Origin: Climacium dendroides
Lineage: Eukaryota > Streptophyta > Bryopsida > Hypnales > Climaciaceae
Reading direction: 5' to 3'
Assembly (NCBI GenBank): GCA_950106755.1
Contig: OX467086.1
Location: 25,872,001 to 25,936,000, forward strand
DNA: 64,000 nucleotides
Position numbers and translations under genes: made by a program
In this document: one piece after another, positions 47,186-63,223 of the stretch
How positions within the stretch are numbered: position 1 is the first letter of the stretch
Layout: each line of letters opens with the position of its first letter
The notes under the pieces: generated by a model
What the model saw: the letters and a program-made list of their open reading frames with translations, nothing else
Database searches by the model: none
What the model was told of the DNA's origin: nothing

Positions 47186-50100
47186 ATGGCTAGTATTGTT
47201 GCTAAAGGTCATGATGTTCCATTTCTTTTACCACTAGATAATCAAGGTTTCGTTCGTGTACTTGCCCATCTCCTTCATGTCCAGTTTGGATTCACCCCTT
47301 CTTCTATTATTGTGGAAGAAGAAGTCCAAGGAGATCACGACGTTGTTAAGGAGTCTATCTTGCAGTCAAGATGTAGTGATCATAAAGGATTCTACTGGCT
47401 TCTTCCTGTAGAGCGCTATAGAGTTTATGGTCTCTTGTCAGAGCTCTTGCCACCTTCAATTGAAATATTGAAACTTACTTTTGATAAGTCCAAGGATGAA
47501 CACCCATTACCATGTCCTGTAAAAGTGGAGTCCTTAAGTAGTGGATGCTTTGAGAATACAATTGTGTTCAATATCAAACGCGAGTCTCTAGAACCTGTAA
47601 TTGAGTTGTTTAGCGATTCTGAAGGCGAAGTGCCACTGAAAGTCTGCCAACCTTCTTCTTCGAATGTTGTTTTTTCATGTATGGTAGATTCATCCATTCC
47701 TACTATCTTCCGTAGTACACTTAGTAGTCCAACATCATCCGTGTTTTCTCGCCTCCCTCTCCCTCCCAATCAAGGCGATTCCTTAACTATGTTAGAATGC
47801 CTTCGCAAATTGTCTTTAGTGCTTGGATCACGAAATGAACTTGCCCAAATTGATTTTGATGCCATTGACTATCAGAAGGTTTAGTTCCTCCCATCTAGAT
47901 TTGATGGGGATGTTCTTTTCGAGCTGCCACCTTGTCGTGGATCTACATGTGGAGCTAGAGGCATAGAAGGTATGGACAAGTGATACAATGGTCATGCATG
48001 GTGTCGCACTATGACATCAAACATCCATAATGACTTAGGTTTGAAGTTCAGAAAATCGCATTGTATTGGACACTTGATTTGTGAAAATACGAAATGTGAC
48101 TATTGCACACGAGCTTTGAAAAGCAATAAAACTAAGTGGATTGGAACCACCAAACATCCTTTTAGTGTAGGTCAGATTCCTCCTCCTAACTCTACTCTGC
48201 TCTGTAAAGTCTACAAACAACCTCCTACTTGTCTTAGTCTATGTAACTCGCGAATTTATTATGTACTCAGAAGTGGAGATTTGTCACATGCATGCATCCA
48301 TTTGGGTGTCCATTCACATCCAGTTACTGATGGTTAATGTAGAAAGTCTCTTGAAGCAATTACTGGCTAATTGCTAACGAAGTAGCTAAGACTCTAACAG
48401 CCAAAACTTCTGCCATCACCTTGGCGGCAAGTAAGGAATTCCTTGACACGTTTCTTATTCACGATGGGCTTGGAGCAAAGGAGATGCTTCACGGTGATGC
48501 ATTAGAAAATGTCATGGATAAATTCAAGCTCCTTAGCTTGCCCAATGTGCGCAACATCATTTCCTCTTTTCGGAGCAACAACAAAGGAGGAGGCGAGATT
48601 GATCGAATTCTAGACATGAAGGAACGTACCAAAATGGAGTATATCCACGATAGTATATTTCCAGGACAAGGGTAAGACAAGGTCTATTTATTCAAGATGC
48701 TCGTGGATGGACCTGGAAGTGGAGTGGATCTTATACGACAGATGCAACTAGGCGGCAACCTTGGAAATTGTTTTATCATGTTCGATCATGTCAAGAGAGT
48801 GAAATTATGAACGACTATTGCTTGCCACGTCTATGATTCTTCTTATTGCAAAGTCATGACCATTGCTATATGTGATATGCAGACTAAAGGGCACTGAAGG
48901 CCAGATCATTTTTTGGCGTTGTTTGAATAAGGTCATGATAAAAAATGGAGTGTCAAATCCTAACTTCAAGGGATTTATGTGCGATAGTGCTCAAGCCAAC
49001 TTTAATGCAGTTCGCACTATGTATGGGTCGGGGGACCCATCTATTCCAATGGTGGACCGTGAAAGGACTTATTTGTTCCATTGGGCGACAAGCATGCACA
49101 AGCACACGGAGAAACTAATCAACAAAGAGTTTCAGAAACAACATATCCGACTTTGCAGGTAGTATAAGGATGCAATATCAATATTTGAGGCAGATAAGAT
49201 GTATCTAGAAATCAAAGCTTGGTGGTATTCTTCTGGAGCTGCATCAGAACCAGCTATTCGCGAACTCGAGGATTGGTTGGCATTTTGGCACTTTTGCTAT
49301 CGTCAATGGGGTGCAATCATGGATACGGCATGATCTCTACTTTCATTGTTTTTTTTTCTATTTTTTATCCTATATCCTCAATGTTTCAAAGACTGACTTC
49401 ATTTAATATATTTGCAGAATTTGACAGTAGAAGAATTAGCAAATATTCCAACATGCAATTTGTCTGAAACAATGTACAACAAATAGATGCAAGCTTCAAG
49501 AAAGCATAGATCTGATTTGTTCGTTGTCACGTGTGATCACTGGGTTCAAGCCTTCATGCAAATGACCAATTATAGGATTTATCTTTGTGGGGGCCCTTCT
49601 GGAAAAGGCCCCTCTAAAGAAGATTTGAAATTGAAGAGGGCTATGGCATCTGGAGATGGAAAAAAAATTGCAGATGCACTTAGTGAGATGCCTGGAGCGG
49701 AAGACATCTACACTTGAATTTCGCATTTGAAGGGGGAAGAAATATTTGGATCCAGCAAAAGGAAATTAGATCTTCCAATTGGTTCTGAAGGTGATTCTCA
49801 TCGCCCTGACAAAGTAAACTTCTCTCATCCTCGGGTTCAAATCAGATCAGCTGTTGGTAGAGTGCAACTTGGGGCTGTAGTTGTCGAAACTAATACAGTT
49901 TTACCCCATATCCAATCTATTATAGAAACCGATTGTGATACATCAAAATGGCATATAGCGAGAATTTTACATAAGTCAAGGAAACAATGTCATGCCATTC
50001 AGAAGTACACACAAGCCAAATGCAAGCTATTGATTGTCAAGCATGGAATATCCATTGTTGCCCCTACTTATAGAGGGCAAAAGCGTGAGTATAAGGGGAC

Positions 50101-50800
50101 AATAGTTCAAACTGAGGATTTTTTATTTTGTGCTGACCAAATTGCACGATGTGTCATGGGACCTAAGCGTTCCCATGTTCTTACTCGACCTGAGATCTCT
50201 GAGATTTGACCTGTTCTTATTGGTACCAATCTTACTCGTACCGAAATTATAGAGTTTGAAGAAGCTGAATTTCGCTTGCAATCTAGCATTCCAATGTCAC
50301 CTCGACGGCTATTCACCTCATCAAGGATATTTGAGCCTATGTTGTGGACTCATCCTCGACCGGCACATGCTGAAAGAATTCCTTCTATTCGGAATGGTAA
50401 GCAAGTTCAACGGAGTAGTAAAGCCCCCACCGAAAATCACCGCAATCAATGGGAGAGTGCAAGGAATGTTACATCAAGTATCACTGGAGTGAACTTCCTT
50501 CCTTACCCTGGACTTGGTGCTATTATTACACTTTTGTTTGGTACTGAACCTAACCAAAAGGTTTATAATATCACGCTTTCTAATTTTTCATCTTGTACTT
50601 GTCCCCATTATGGAGGTATGAATGGAACTTCAATTAGAAAGCGTGGTATGTACATAAACTGCAAACATCTTTATTACATCTTCCGTTACTTCTGCAAATT
50701 GGATTACAAGATAGACACATTCATCCACGCCCCTACCCTCAATTTGGATGAAGTTAAGCAAGTGCTTGTTGCTGCCGGAATCATCAAGACGTGCAATTGA
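47186..50800 (+). pseudogene. DDE transposase-like gene with SWIM zinc finger (Mutator-like), decayed
   Basis: It starts MASIVAKGHDVPF in a good context (ACTATGGCT). In order it shows an acidic N-terminal region; a Cys/His module (CENTKCDYC ... HLGVHSHPV, around 48,060-48,330); a catalytic core with IMFDHVKR (near 48,780), MCDSAQANFNAVR (near 48,985) and WWYSSGAASEPAIRELEDW (near 49,225); and a C-terminal SWIM-like finger CTCPHYGG...CKHLYYIF (near 50,600-50,670). Such layouts occur in Mutator-type transposases. A probable intron ends in TTTGCAG at 49,417. In-frame stops include 47882, 47981, 48335, 48673, about 48810, 49160, 49484, 49715 and 50207; frameshifts occur near 48,365 and 48,890. 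The product would cut and join the element's ends. Confidence 0.75.
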
Positions 50801-51295
50801 AGTTAGTGAACAAGTTAATTGACGAGTATTAGCATGATATGAAGTAAATCTATAGTACCAATATATTATCTTTAAAATTTGCACATATTGCAAAGTATTA
50901 TATTTATATTTCAATATGTATTTCTTGTTGCAATGAAAAGATATTTTATTGTTTGTAAGATATAGAATTTTTTTTGATATTTTCATTGCATTTGTCTTTC
51001 TGTCAATTTTAGAATTTCCTTTGGATTAATTATTTGTACTTTCACTTTATAAGCCTACTCTAATACTGACTTTGAAAACGTGATTTAAACCAATAAACCT
51101 AGATATAAAATTTGAACTTGCAATAGCGCCAACTTTCTAGGCTTTTAAATCCATGGTCATGGGTCCTGTGGCAATAGGTCATATTTTTCCAAAAAACAAA
51201 CTTTGCTAAAAAAAATTAATCTTTTTAATTTTTTAACTAAAAAAATTAGAAATTATATCATGATTCAAATTTGTAGTCTTCAAGCTCATACAATT
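50801..51295. other. Right-end non-coding DNA of the Mutator-like element
   Basis: AT-rich sequence after the transposase-like frame with no gene seen. It should include that gene's 3'UTR and subterminal DNA. Confidence 0.6.
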
Positions 51296-51385
51296 CCTGC
51301 TCACCGCTCTTAGGCTCATGCTCACCGCTCATAGGCTCATAGGCTCATGCTCACATGCTCACATGCTCACATGCTAGCGTCGTTG
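51296..51385 (-). repeat. Right terminal repeat of the Mutator-like element
   Basis: GCTCAC, GCTCATAGGCTCATAGGCTC and three CTCACATG units in tandem, ending GCTAGCGTCGTTG. It is the inverted relative of the left end, with more repeat units. Confidence 0.85.
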
Positions 51386-51395
51386 ATAAAATTAG

Positions 51396-53592
51396 ACCCA
51401 AAGAAGCATGTGGTTTAAAGTTGCACAAACTAAAGAAAGGATGACCAACTTGTAGGAGAATAATATAATGCTTTTTATCACCTAAAAATTTCAAAGTTGT
51501 TGTACGAGCCTAAATTTGGGCTTCATTTAGAAAATAGTGTTTTTATTTATTAGAGTTAGTCATTTTGGTGTTTTGATTAAAAAAACCATGGTTGTCATTT
51601 AGGTTAAAAAGAACAATTCCGCAAAGATAAAACTATTCATACTTTTAGCCTTCTGGATTTTTTATCCTTCTTTCAAGTACTCAAATAACTTAGGCATGAC
51701 GTTAGTACTAGGATAGGAGAAGATAAACATGCTCAAATAATGGGATATGCAAGATGAAGAATGGAAAATAGACCTTGAAGAACAATCACACAAAATGCAA
51801 TTTGGTGCTTTGGTGATGCAATACAATAGAGAATGATAAAGACAAATGATATTACACTTCAAATGAATTGAAAATGTTCACCATTTATAATCCCAAAGTT
51901 GCAATTTATTGGTTGGTATGCCATCATCCATCCATTAAGCCAAGTGGTACTTAATTCATGTCCTTTAGGAAAAAGGCAACAAGGTTGCTTTGGGGGGATT
52001 CCCTTTTAGAAAAAGTTGCTTATTAAAACTTGAGTTGTCAAATCATACTTCAGATTTGATTTTAGAGTTAAAATAGGGTTTTGTAGGCCCTATCTTTTTA
52101 CATGACAGCTAGGGTTTAAAGCTCATTCTTCTTATTTCTATTGAGATTTTGGTTTACTTTGCTTCAAGCTCTTTTTGCTTTCTCTCTCTTTAGTCACTTT
52201 AGTGTTGTCATATGCACAACTAACAATTCAATAGCATTGATAGGATTTTCCTTCATGGTTGTTAGAGTTATTAGAGTGCTTCAATATAAGCAGCCTTGTT
52301 GACTCCTTGGGGAGTCACTTAGAGTGTCCATTAAAAACCATGTGCAAACAAAATTTTGGACCCCCTATATACTTTTTGAATTTTAAATAAAATTAAATTA
52401 AAAAATATGAATAGATTTTTCTACTTTGAAAGTTTATGTTTTGAATTATTAATATTTTTATTTATTAATAATAATTAGTTACAAATTTTTTGAAGTAAAA
52501 AGATACACTATAGAACTTGAAAATAACTTTCACATTCCTATATTATATAAGAAAAAATTGTCTAAAAAATGAACAAAAAATTCCTAAAAATAACTCTCTA
52601 TTGAAAGCTCATTTTGAGTTTAATATTGATGCAATGGTCATCTAAATGTGTTCTCTAAAAATATTTGAGTTAAAAAAACATGCCATTTTAGTGCATTTTT
52701 AACCTCTTTTAGAAATCATTTTATATTTTATTTGAGTTTGAAATTTTGGGAGTAGAATCCTATAGTCATTAGTAAACAATGCTCAAAATTTGAAGTTAAA
52801 ATTATAGTATATTACAAACCACTTGTTCGCACATGGTTTGTTGTAGTAGAACTAAGTGCACCCCCTGAGGTTGACTCCATCCAAAAGAGTAAAAAAAGTT
52901 CACCCTAATTGTTTCTTTGTCTACTTTGTTCTCTTATTTGGTTGGGTCAAAGTAAGAGAATAAAATCTTAAACAACTAAATAAAAAACCATACACCAAAT
53001 TTAGACCAAGACTTGGTGGCAATAATTAATCAACAAACAAAAATCAATACACATTTTGTTGTGACTAAAGGGAGACTTTTGGGCTCATACATTATTGCTT
53101 CCAATGCAACACTTAAATCTTATTGCCCTAAGATTACAAACAAGTCATGGCTTTGTCAATTATGATGCTTGAGTTTTATTGTCTCAAGATCCTTAACAAG
53201 TAAAGCTTTAGTTATGATGTTTTAGTTGCATCTCCTCAATATTTCATGGTTTTATGCTATAAACCTCAAAATTGAACCCTAAATTTATCAATACAAAAAA
53301 TATTTGTTAATACTATAAGAATTTAAACTATACAATTCTAATCTAAGGGCCATTGCTAGAATAATATACAACTTTTCTATCAAGATCTATCAATTTGAAA
53401 ATATACAATCCTTCAAAATCCAAAAGAAAAGTAAAACAAAATTTATCTTTTATTTCAATAATTTAATCAAGATTAAATAAAATACAAAACTATCTAAAAG
53501 AAAGAAAGAAAATATGGAAATGGGACTACATAGTTAACAAATGAAGGTGATTAAAGCCTCATGAAAGCAAAATCAATAGTCAAGTCTTAGAT
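51396..53592. other. AT-rich intergenic DNA
   Basis: No gene, RNA or well-supported repeat is seen. Open frames are short and low in complexity. Confidence 0.55.
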
Positions 53593-53660
53593 TTGGTTGA
53601 TTGGTTAAATCTCTTGCACTTCATTTAGTGCAGATTTGAATCCTGCTAGAATTGTTGAGC
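53593..53660 (+). repeat. tRNA-like relic (possible SINE head or tRNA pseudogene)
   Basis: GGTTGATTGGTTAAATC resembles box A. GATTTGAATCC about 40 bases on resembles box B (GGTTCGAATCC with two transitions). The halves do not fold into a convincing cloverleaf by eye, so a decayed SINE head is as likely as a tRNA pseudogene. Confidence 0.3.
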
Positions 53661-53848
53661 AATATAGGCAGTTTGCATTACTAGAAAGATAGTGAAAGAA
53701 AATTTACAATCAAAGCACTACCTATCTTATGATCTCTAAGAAGATGCAAGACACTCGAGATAGGTTCACAAGCCCCATCATTAAATTAAATTGTATTTCT
53801 AAAAATGATCCCCTCCTTTTTATTCCTATTTTTTTTCAAATGAGTTTA

Positions 53849-57051
<3,203 letters not shown>

Positions 57052-59714
57052 TTAGAAGGCAGTGGATACAACAGCATCTATATTCACGTCTATTAGCCCT
57101 CCTGATTTTCTTCTATCTTGACGAGGAATCTTGATTTCCAGAGGCCGTGGACCTACTAATTCATGGTTAACAGGTGCATAACAAGCTTTACATACTCTTA
57201 AAACTTCATCGTAGACAGAGCATGGTATTTGTAATCCTAAGTCCCGCATTTTGATGTAATATGAAGTGGCAAGTTGCCATTGACCACTATTTGCCAGCGC
57301 TCTAATTACCTACAAAAATAAAACAGCATAAAAATGGTCAATAGCCAATGGTCGTACAGAATGCACGAATTGTTAGAACTGAGCGCAGGATGAGTTGCTT
57401 TCTGTTCCAAATTACTTCAACGCGAAAGATGATAACATTTCTGATTTGCGTCTCTTCCATTTCCAGCACGCATGCTTAGATAGTCCGAAGCTTAACTCGG
57501 CTTTAATTAACCTCACCATCCTGAATCCAGTGAAGCACATGAACAGAACCGGATGTCAACACTCAAAATGCCAGATGACGAGGTTAAGTATATATATGTT
57601 ACATACCTGGGAATAAGTGATAATATCTGGTTCGACGCAAGAAGCCTCCATCTGCTGCAACCACTTTACGGCACTTTGTCCATCACTAACCCGTGCACAA
57701 GCTGTAATCATGGCGTTGTAGGTCACAACAGTAGGCCCCATACCGTTGCGTTGCATCTCCTCGAACAAGTCTACTGCCTCGCTGTAATTTCCTGCTTTCC
57801 CCCGCACCGTAATCATGGTCGTGTAAGCATATTCATTTGGTTTCATACCTACCTTGAGCATGTGTTCCCAAACCTGGCAAAAATGTAAGAGAACGGCCAT
57901 CAGATAGCTGTCAAACTGGCTTGCTTTCATACTCCTTATTAAAATTTTAAGCATTCTGCTATGTAGGATGCAGACATGCAGATATGCACTGACAGGAATG
58001 AGTCGACTTCACAGGTGAACCAGGCAATGCTCACTAGTGCTAATACCAAGTCAACATACATTGACTTGTTCTTAGCACTAGAGAGCACTGATACATTGTG
58101 CGTTCTCATGTCACTCATGCACAATTCACAATTGATAATGCCCTCTAAGACATAGTGGCGAAGATAACATACCTGCTCCGCTTTGTCCGTCAAGTCCCCT
58201 TTCTCAAGAGCGCTTAGCAAGGCGCCATATGACAGTACTCCTGGTTTCTGTCCATGGGCTGTCATCTTCTGGAAGACTTCAATAGCAGAAGCAGGTTCAT
58301 GCGCTCTCCCGCATGCGATCAGAGCTGCATTCCACGCGAATGAATCCGGTTCAATCCCCTTTTCTTGCATCTTGTTCAGCAGCTGCAACGCCCACTTCCA
58401 TATCCCGCGCTTGCTAGCCGAATTTAGCAAAATCTGGAAATGCGATAGAAGCAATCGATGCGTAGTCTCGTCTGGAGGCGGTCCCACACTCATCATGTTT
58501 TCATAAACCTCAAGAGCAGCCCACCATCTCTTCCCTTTTCCTAAAACCCTAATGATATGATTACAAAGCGAAGCATTCAAGTAAAACCCTTGCGTCCGCA
58601 TGCTGAAGTAGAGCCACTTCACAGGGTAGTAATCCATCTCCCGCTGCCCGCACGCACGAATCAAGTCTTTACACATCTTCTCGGGCAAGTGGATTTCTGC
58701 CGCTTGCATTCTAGCGAACAGAGGCCCTAACTCTTTAATAGAGCTTGCATCACTACCCAGCCAACCCCATATCCGACGATAACACAACTGCACTACAAAG
58801 ACAGCAAGCTCCTGTCGCTGCTTCTTCTCTCGTTTCAGCTCCGGACGCTCACGCGCGATGCCACTTCGTTCCTGTTGCAATAAATCTCTATACAAATCCA
58901 GCACACGCTCGTACTTCCCACTCCGGGCTAGAGCCTGGATCGTCGTCCTATACGTAAACAGGTCAGGAACCATCCCTGACGCTTTTATATTCTCGTAAAC
59001 TTCCAGAGCTTCGTCGTACCGCCCTTGCAGATCGTACATACTAATCACCGTGTTGCAAGTCACGATATCGCAGGAAACGCCATTCTCTCGCATTTCTTCT
59101 AATATGGTGACCGCCAGGTCGTAGCACCGATTCGCTTTCAACACTCCTAACAATGAATTATAGGTGTACACATTTGGCCGCTCATCTCGTCGCTGCAGCC
59201 AGCGAAGCAGGGCCACCGCAGCTTGCGGTTTCTTTTCCATACCTAATTTTTGCATGACAGTAGTGAAAATCGAGCTTGGAAATTCTAAATCCCCTAGAAT
59301 AATCCCCACAGCTTCAGGACTCCGCACGCGGCGAAGGGCCCAAGTGAGAGCCCTCACAACTGGCGTGAATTCCCTGTCTGTCTCTATCCGACTCTGCGTT
59401 TCCTGCTGTATACGCCGCAACAAGGCCTCTTTGCTCTTCGTACTCATCTGATGACCAAATTTCTTCTCAGGCACCTCACTCTCGTCAGATACGATGCTCC
59501 CGAGCACTTCAGGAGCGTCCACTGGCTGTGAACGCAACGATTTGATTACGAAGCTTGTGGAATGCAATCCGCAGCTGTAAAAACACTTCGACTGGAGCAA
59601 CTTCGGTCCAAATTGGCAATCAAACATGGAATTTTTCAATGAAGAGGAGGCAGGGGCACAGAAATGCACGCTGTGGTAGACCGATGAAGTCATAATTCCT
59701 CGTCGTTTCAGCAA
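57052..59714 (-). CDS. P-class pentatricopeptide repeat protein (three exons), probably organellar
   Basis: Exons 58173-59714, 57607-57873 and 57052-57309 join in phase 0 (GTATGT donors, CAG or TAG acceptors) to 688 residues. The N-terminus is rich in Ser, Arg and Lys with few acids, consistent with an organelle transit peptide. PPR motifs begin near residue 178 (NVYTYNSLLGVLKANRCYDL), then IVTCNTVISMYDLQGRYDEA and LFTYRTTIQALARSGKYERV. After a basic helical stretch (near 285-305) more follow, including SFAWNAALIACGRAHEPASA, VLSYGALLSALEKGDLTDKA, EYAYTTMITVRGKAGNYSEA and VVTYNAMITACARVSDGQSA. The short 35-residue repeats with no E/DYW tail make it P-class, a sequence-specific RNA binder acting in plastid or mitochondrial RNA processing, stability or translation. 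The first Met is used; Met8 at 59,693 is an alternative. The frame is intact. Confidence 0.92.
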
Positions 59715-62579
59715 ATAAGGAAATGCACAAATGTACCCAAGCTCTGTGAAATTCCCACACCCTCAAAGATCAACCCTCGAAACGAGAACCTCCGATGAAA
59801 CCCATTCACTTCTAAATGGCTGTTTCCCCAATTCCCAACGCGTGCCCCTCGTCACCATCCATTCTCTGCAAAAACCCGCACTGCCTATTGATCGCAAGGA
59901 GAATAGAGAATCAAAGGAAACCCTATAGGAATCATGGTCAACGTGCATCTGCAAATCACTCTCAGCGAAGGAGAAAAGCATCCTGCCTGTCTGCAACTCC
60001 TTATCCACCGAGTCACTCCAGGGTTGGTGGCCAACAAAGCATGTGAGTATGTGGAATCCACACCTTAAATTTAGCTGTTTGTTTTGTTTGTTAGTCTAAA
60101 TCTTCTGGACTGTGCATCCCCTAGTCACGTGCTTGGTACCATTGGAAAGCCCTCAGCAAGGAGGGTTGCACAGGCTTTGTTTCGTGGTGTTTGGACGTAC
60201 GGTGTGAAAGTTATTGAATTTTGAAGTTTTTATGAACTAAAAAATAAAAAAAATATTTTTACTTTTGTTTTGACTATGGCAATGGCACAAGGCACACTAG
60301 TACAAATGAAGGAAGTAGGTATCCCCTTGTACTAAATTTTTTTTGGCTAATGTAAAAATTGGCACCTTCATTTTTTTTGTCATGTGAGAAAAGAGGACTT
60401 GGGATTCACCATTGTTATATTGACATCAATGTTATTTGCAATAGAAAACAGTCTCATATATCAATCTAAAAATCATTATTATTTTTCTAGTAAAAATTAA
60501 TTTAAAAAAACTCATCATAGCGAAAAGATTGATCACATTGATGAAAATTCTTCACCTTCATTGGAAATTCAAAATTGATCAAAATGATGAAATTGATAAT
60601 TGCAATAATATATAACACTTTAGCTTTTATGACAATGATCTATTGGAGTAGAAAACTAAGCTCATTAGTGTTATACATAAAAAAGGCAATTACACCAATA
60701 CCATCATCATAGAAAACATCCAAGTTTAACTTATAATCTCTTCACCATTGTAAGGTTTCCTAAACTCAAAAACAAAGAAATAGTTTATGTATCAATACAT
60801 TATGAATAGTTTCTTTATCACCATTAAAGCCACATAGCAATTTGCAACTATAGCATTCTACAATCAACTCAAATAAAAACCTTCAAAATATAAAATAGTT
60901 GGAACTAAATCAATTGAAAATAGTTTGAACATCTCAAGTATAATCCTTAAGTTAGTATTTTCAAAAATTTCAGTAACTTACAAGTGAATGCATAGGATAT
61001 TCCATAAAAAGCATAAAATTTGATTGGTTGCATGTGGTTTGCTAATATTGTCCAATTAATGCTTGATCTACAATTTTATATTTGGTACACATTGTCCAAA
61101 CTCTTTGTCAACTAAATCAACCGATCGTTTCTAGGAACTTGAATTATAAAAACCACTTTTATACACCAAAATTGATAAACTTTTTGTCTTATTTTAAACA
61201 TTTACAATTTTTGCTAAATGGAAGTCTAGCCTAATTCCACCATCATGTACTATAGAGAGGGTACATTCCAAAACAAAAAAGATGTGTTGATGATAGAATT
61301 AGAAACATAGTGTATGTAGATTGGTCAACCTTAGTGCTTTATCATTGAGTCAGGGAGATTGAAATAGAAAATTGATCCCTCATTCATTATTTGTCTCGAA
61401 CATTGATAAACATTAAAAATTTCATTGCAAATTAACCACTACAAAATACAAGTTATTAAGGGACAATTCTTCTTGGCCTTATAAGTATTTCATCCTTGAA
61501 GGGGAAAAATTTGAAGCATAGTTCCATATTTTATACCTTGTAGAAAATGCTAAAACTTGTTACTTATTTCAACCTAGATGATCAAATTGGAAAATTTGAA
61601 TTTGTATCTGGAATCTAAGACCTTGAATTATTAAGGAGTTAGGTCACAAAATAGAAATCAATTACTACAAAAAATAGAAAGCATGTTTTCTTAGTCATCT
61701 CTATGGAATAGACCTCTTCTACCTTCTATAGAATGCACTACTTTAAATAAATCCTTCCAACTCTAAGGATGACCATAACAATTTATCAAAAAAATAACAA
61801 GGATAGGAGAATAGGGAAGGGACATAGGCAAAAGTAGTATCACCTAAAATCAAGGAAATTTGTATAATAACCATTATTGTGTATTGAAAAGATTCTATCT
61901 TCTAACCTAGGATTTAGTCCAAAGGCCATTTTTTCATCAAAAAACACTCAAAATTGCCATTTCTATTACAAAGAGAAAAAAATATTATAAATTATTTAAA
62001 AAAATATTTAATATAGGATCTTGCACTAAAATAGTATAAGAATATATAGAAGAGATTTTAGAAACTTTAACTGCATAAATTATTAGATAATTGCACTTCT
62101 CAAGGATAAAACACTTGTAAAGCCAATAAGGTTATCAAGAAGCAAGCCAAGTATAAAAGCATCTATAATTTTGCACTAGTCCTAACTAATAGGAAAATCT
62201 CAACATTTTTTTGTTGCTTCTAAGTTTAAAACACATATTATTTTTGGTTGCTTCCAAGCTTTGAATCCATATCTTGGTTTTAGCAAAATTCTTCTCAATG
62301 TTCTATTCTATAAATATTTTTTTATAGTATTGACATGGAATATCAAAAACCCTTTATTTTACAGTTTTATTTATGGGCAATGTTTATCCTCATATATCTT
62401 AAAAAGACTCACTTGAAGGATACTTAGAGTATTAGGTTCTAGGCAATTAACTATTTTTGAAGGCATATTCTATGTATACTTATGCAAGGACAATTGATGA
62501 CACAAATATGTCAATAAACACAATAATTTTGAACATGCAAGATTGAATCTAAAAAACACAAGCAAATTAATTAGTAGAT
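59715..62579. other. PPR upstream region, then AT-rich intergenic DNA
   Basis: The first few hundred bases should hold the PPR promoter and 5'UTR, but no specific motif is called. From about 60,200 the sequence is AT-rich with no gene or clear repeat seen. Confidence 0.5.
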
Positions 62580-62688
62580 ATGGAGAACTTTCGTAAATTG
62601 GCACCATTTTATGACTTTTTCACTTTACGGTTTAGACTGCATGGTTTGAAAATGGCGTACGGAGTATGCCATTTTAATTAAATTCATG
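62580..62688. mobile_element. Short MITE related to the 13,690 family
   Basis: The left end ATGGAGAACTTTCGTAAATT pairs loosely with the right end, which reverse-complemented reads ATCATGAATTTAATTAAAAT. The interior keeps GGCACCATTTT and GGTTTAGACT, also found in the other family members. Confidence 0.5.
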
Positions 62689-62850
62689 ATAGATATATCA
62701 ATGTACAAACAAAACAAAATGGATGAGAAAATAACTTCCTAAATTGAATTCCAATAAGTTGGACTAACTAATAGTAGTCTATTGCCCCACTAGTGTCACA
62801 AAATTTATAGTATAAAAGGTGACTACACTAACAAAAGTTGTCAAGCGGTT

Positions 62851-62938
62851 ATTATCACTATAAGAAATATTGCGTTGGACATTATTGTTGACCTATTATC
62901 ACTATAAGAAATGTTGCATTGGACATTATTGTTGACCT
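62851..62938 (+). repeat. 44-bp tandem duplication
   Basis: Copies 62,851-62,894 and 62,895-62,938 differ at two bases. Each starts ATTATCACTATAAGAAAT and ends ATTGTTGACCT. Confidence 0.95.
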
Positions 62939-62992
62939 AAAAGCACAAGTTGTTGTAGTGGATGTCACTTAAAACATGGATTTCTTATAGTA
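62855..62992. mobile_element. CACTA-like miniature element with duplicated left end
   Basis: CACTATAAGAAAT on the left (62,856 and again near 62,900) faces ATTTCTTATAGTA on the right (about 62,980-62,992). CACTA-family ends commonly read CACTAYAAGAAA. About 140 bp with no coding capacity; the right end has lost the exact CACTA border. Confidence 0.5.
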
Positions 62993-63223
62993 ATATTTCA
63001 CATATAATTGTCGCTAAAGTGCTAATGGATGTGATCAATCCAAACTGTAACATGACACAAAAATCCAAAATCTTTTGTATGGTATGATTGTATTGCCATT
63101 CATTCCTCATAGGGCTACTCAAGTTGCATCTCAAACAAAAGAAGAAACAAATGCTAATTAATGAGATTTATATGATCAAAAGAAGGACCTTTCAATTGGA
63201 GGAGGGAAAATTCTTTATTTTAG

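Larger units (their letters stand above)
28710..51385. mobile_element. Large Mutator-like DNA transposon with two divergent genes
   Basis: Directly outside both ends is the identical 10-mer ATAAAATTAG (28,700-28,709 and 51,386-51,395). The left end reads CGGGGATGCTAGTTTGTGAG; the right end, reverse-complemented, reads CAACGACGCTAGCATGTGAG (14 of 20 match). Both continue into TGAGCCTATGAGCCTATGAG. A 10-bp duplication fits the Mutator superfamily (usually 8-11 bp). The element carries a transposase-like gene (47,186-50,800, plus) and a ParB/methyltransferase-like gene (29,641 to about 46,503, minus), separated by about 0.7 kb. Removing the nested LTR retrotransposon and one copy of its duplication leaves about 12.2 kb. 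Both genes are broken, so this copy should not move by itself. Confidence 0.85.

Noticed and set aside
53593..53660. Functional tRNA gene
   Set aside because: Box B is degraded and no convincing cloverleaf is seen; kept only as a low-confidence relic.
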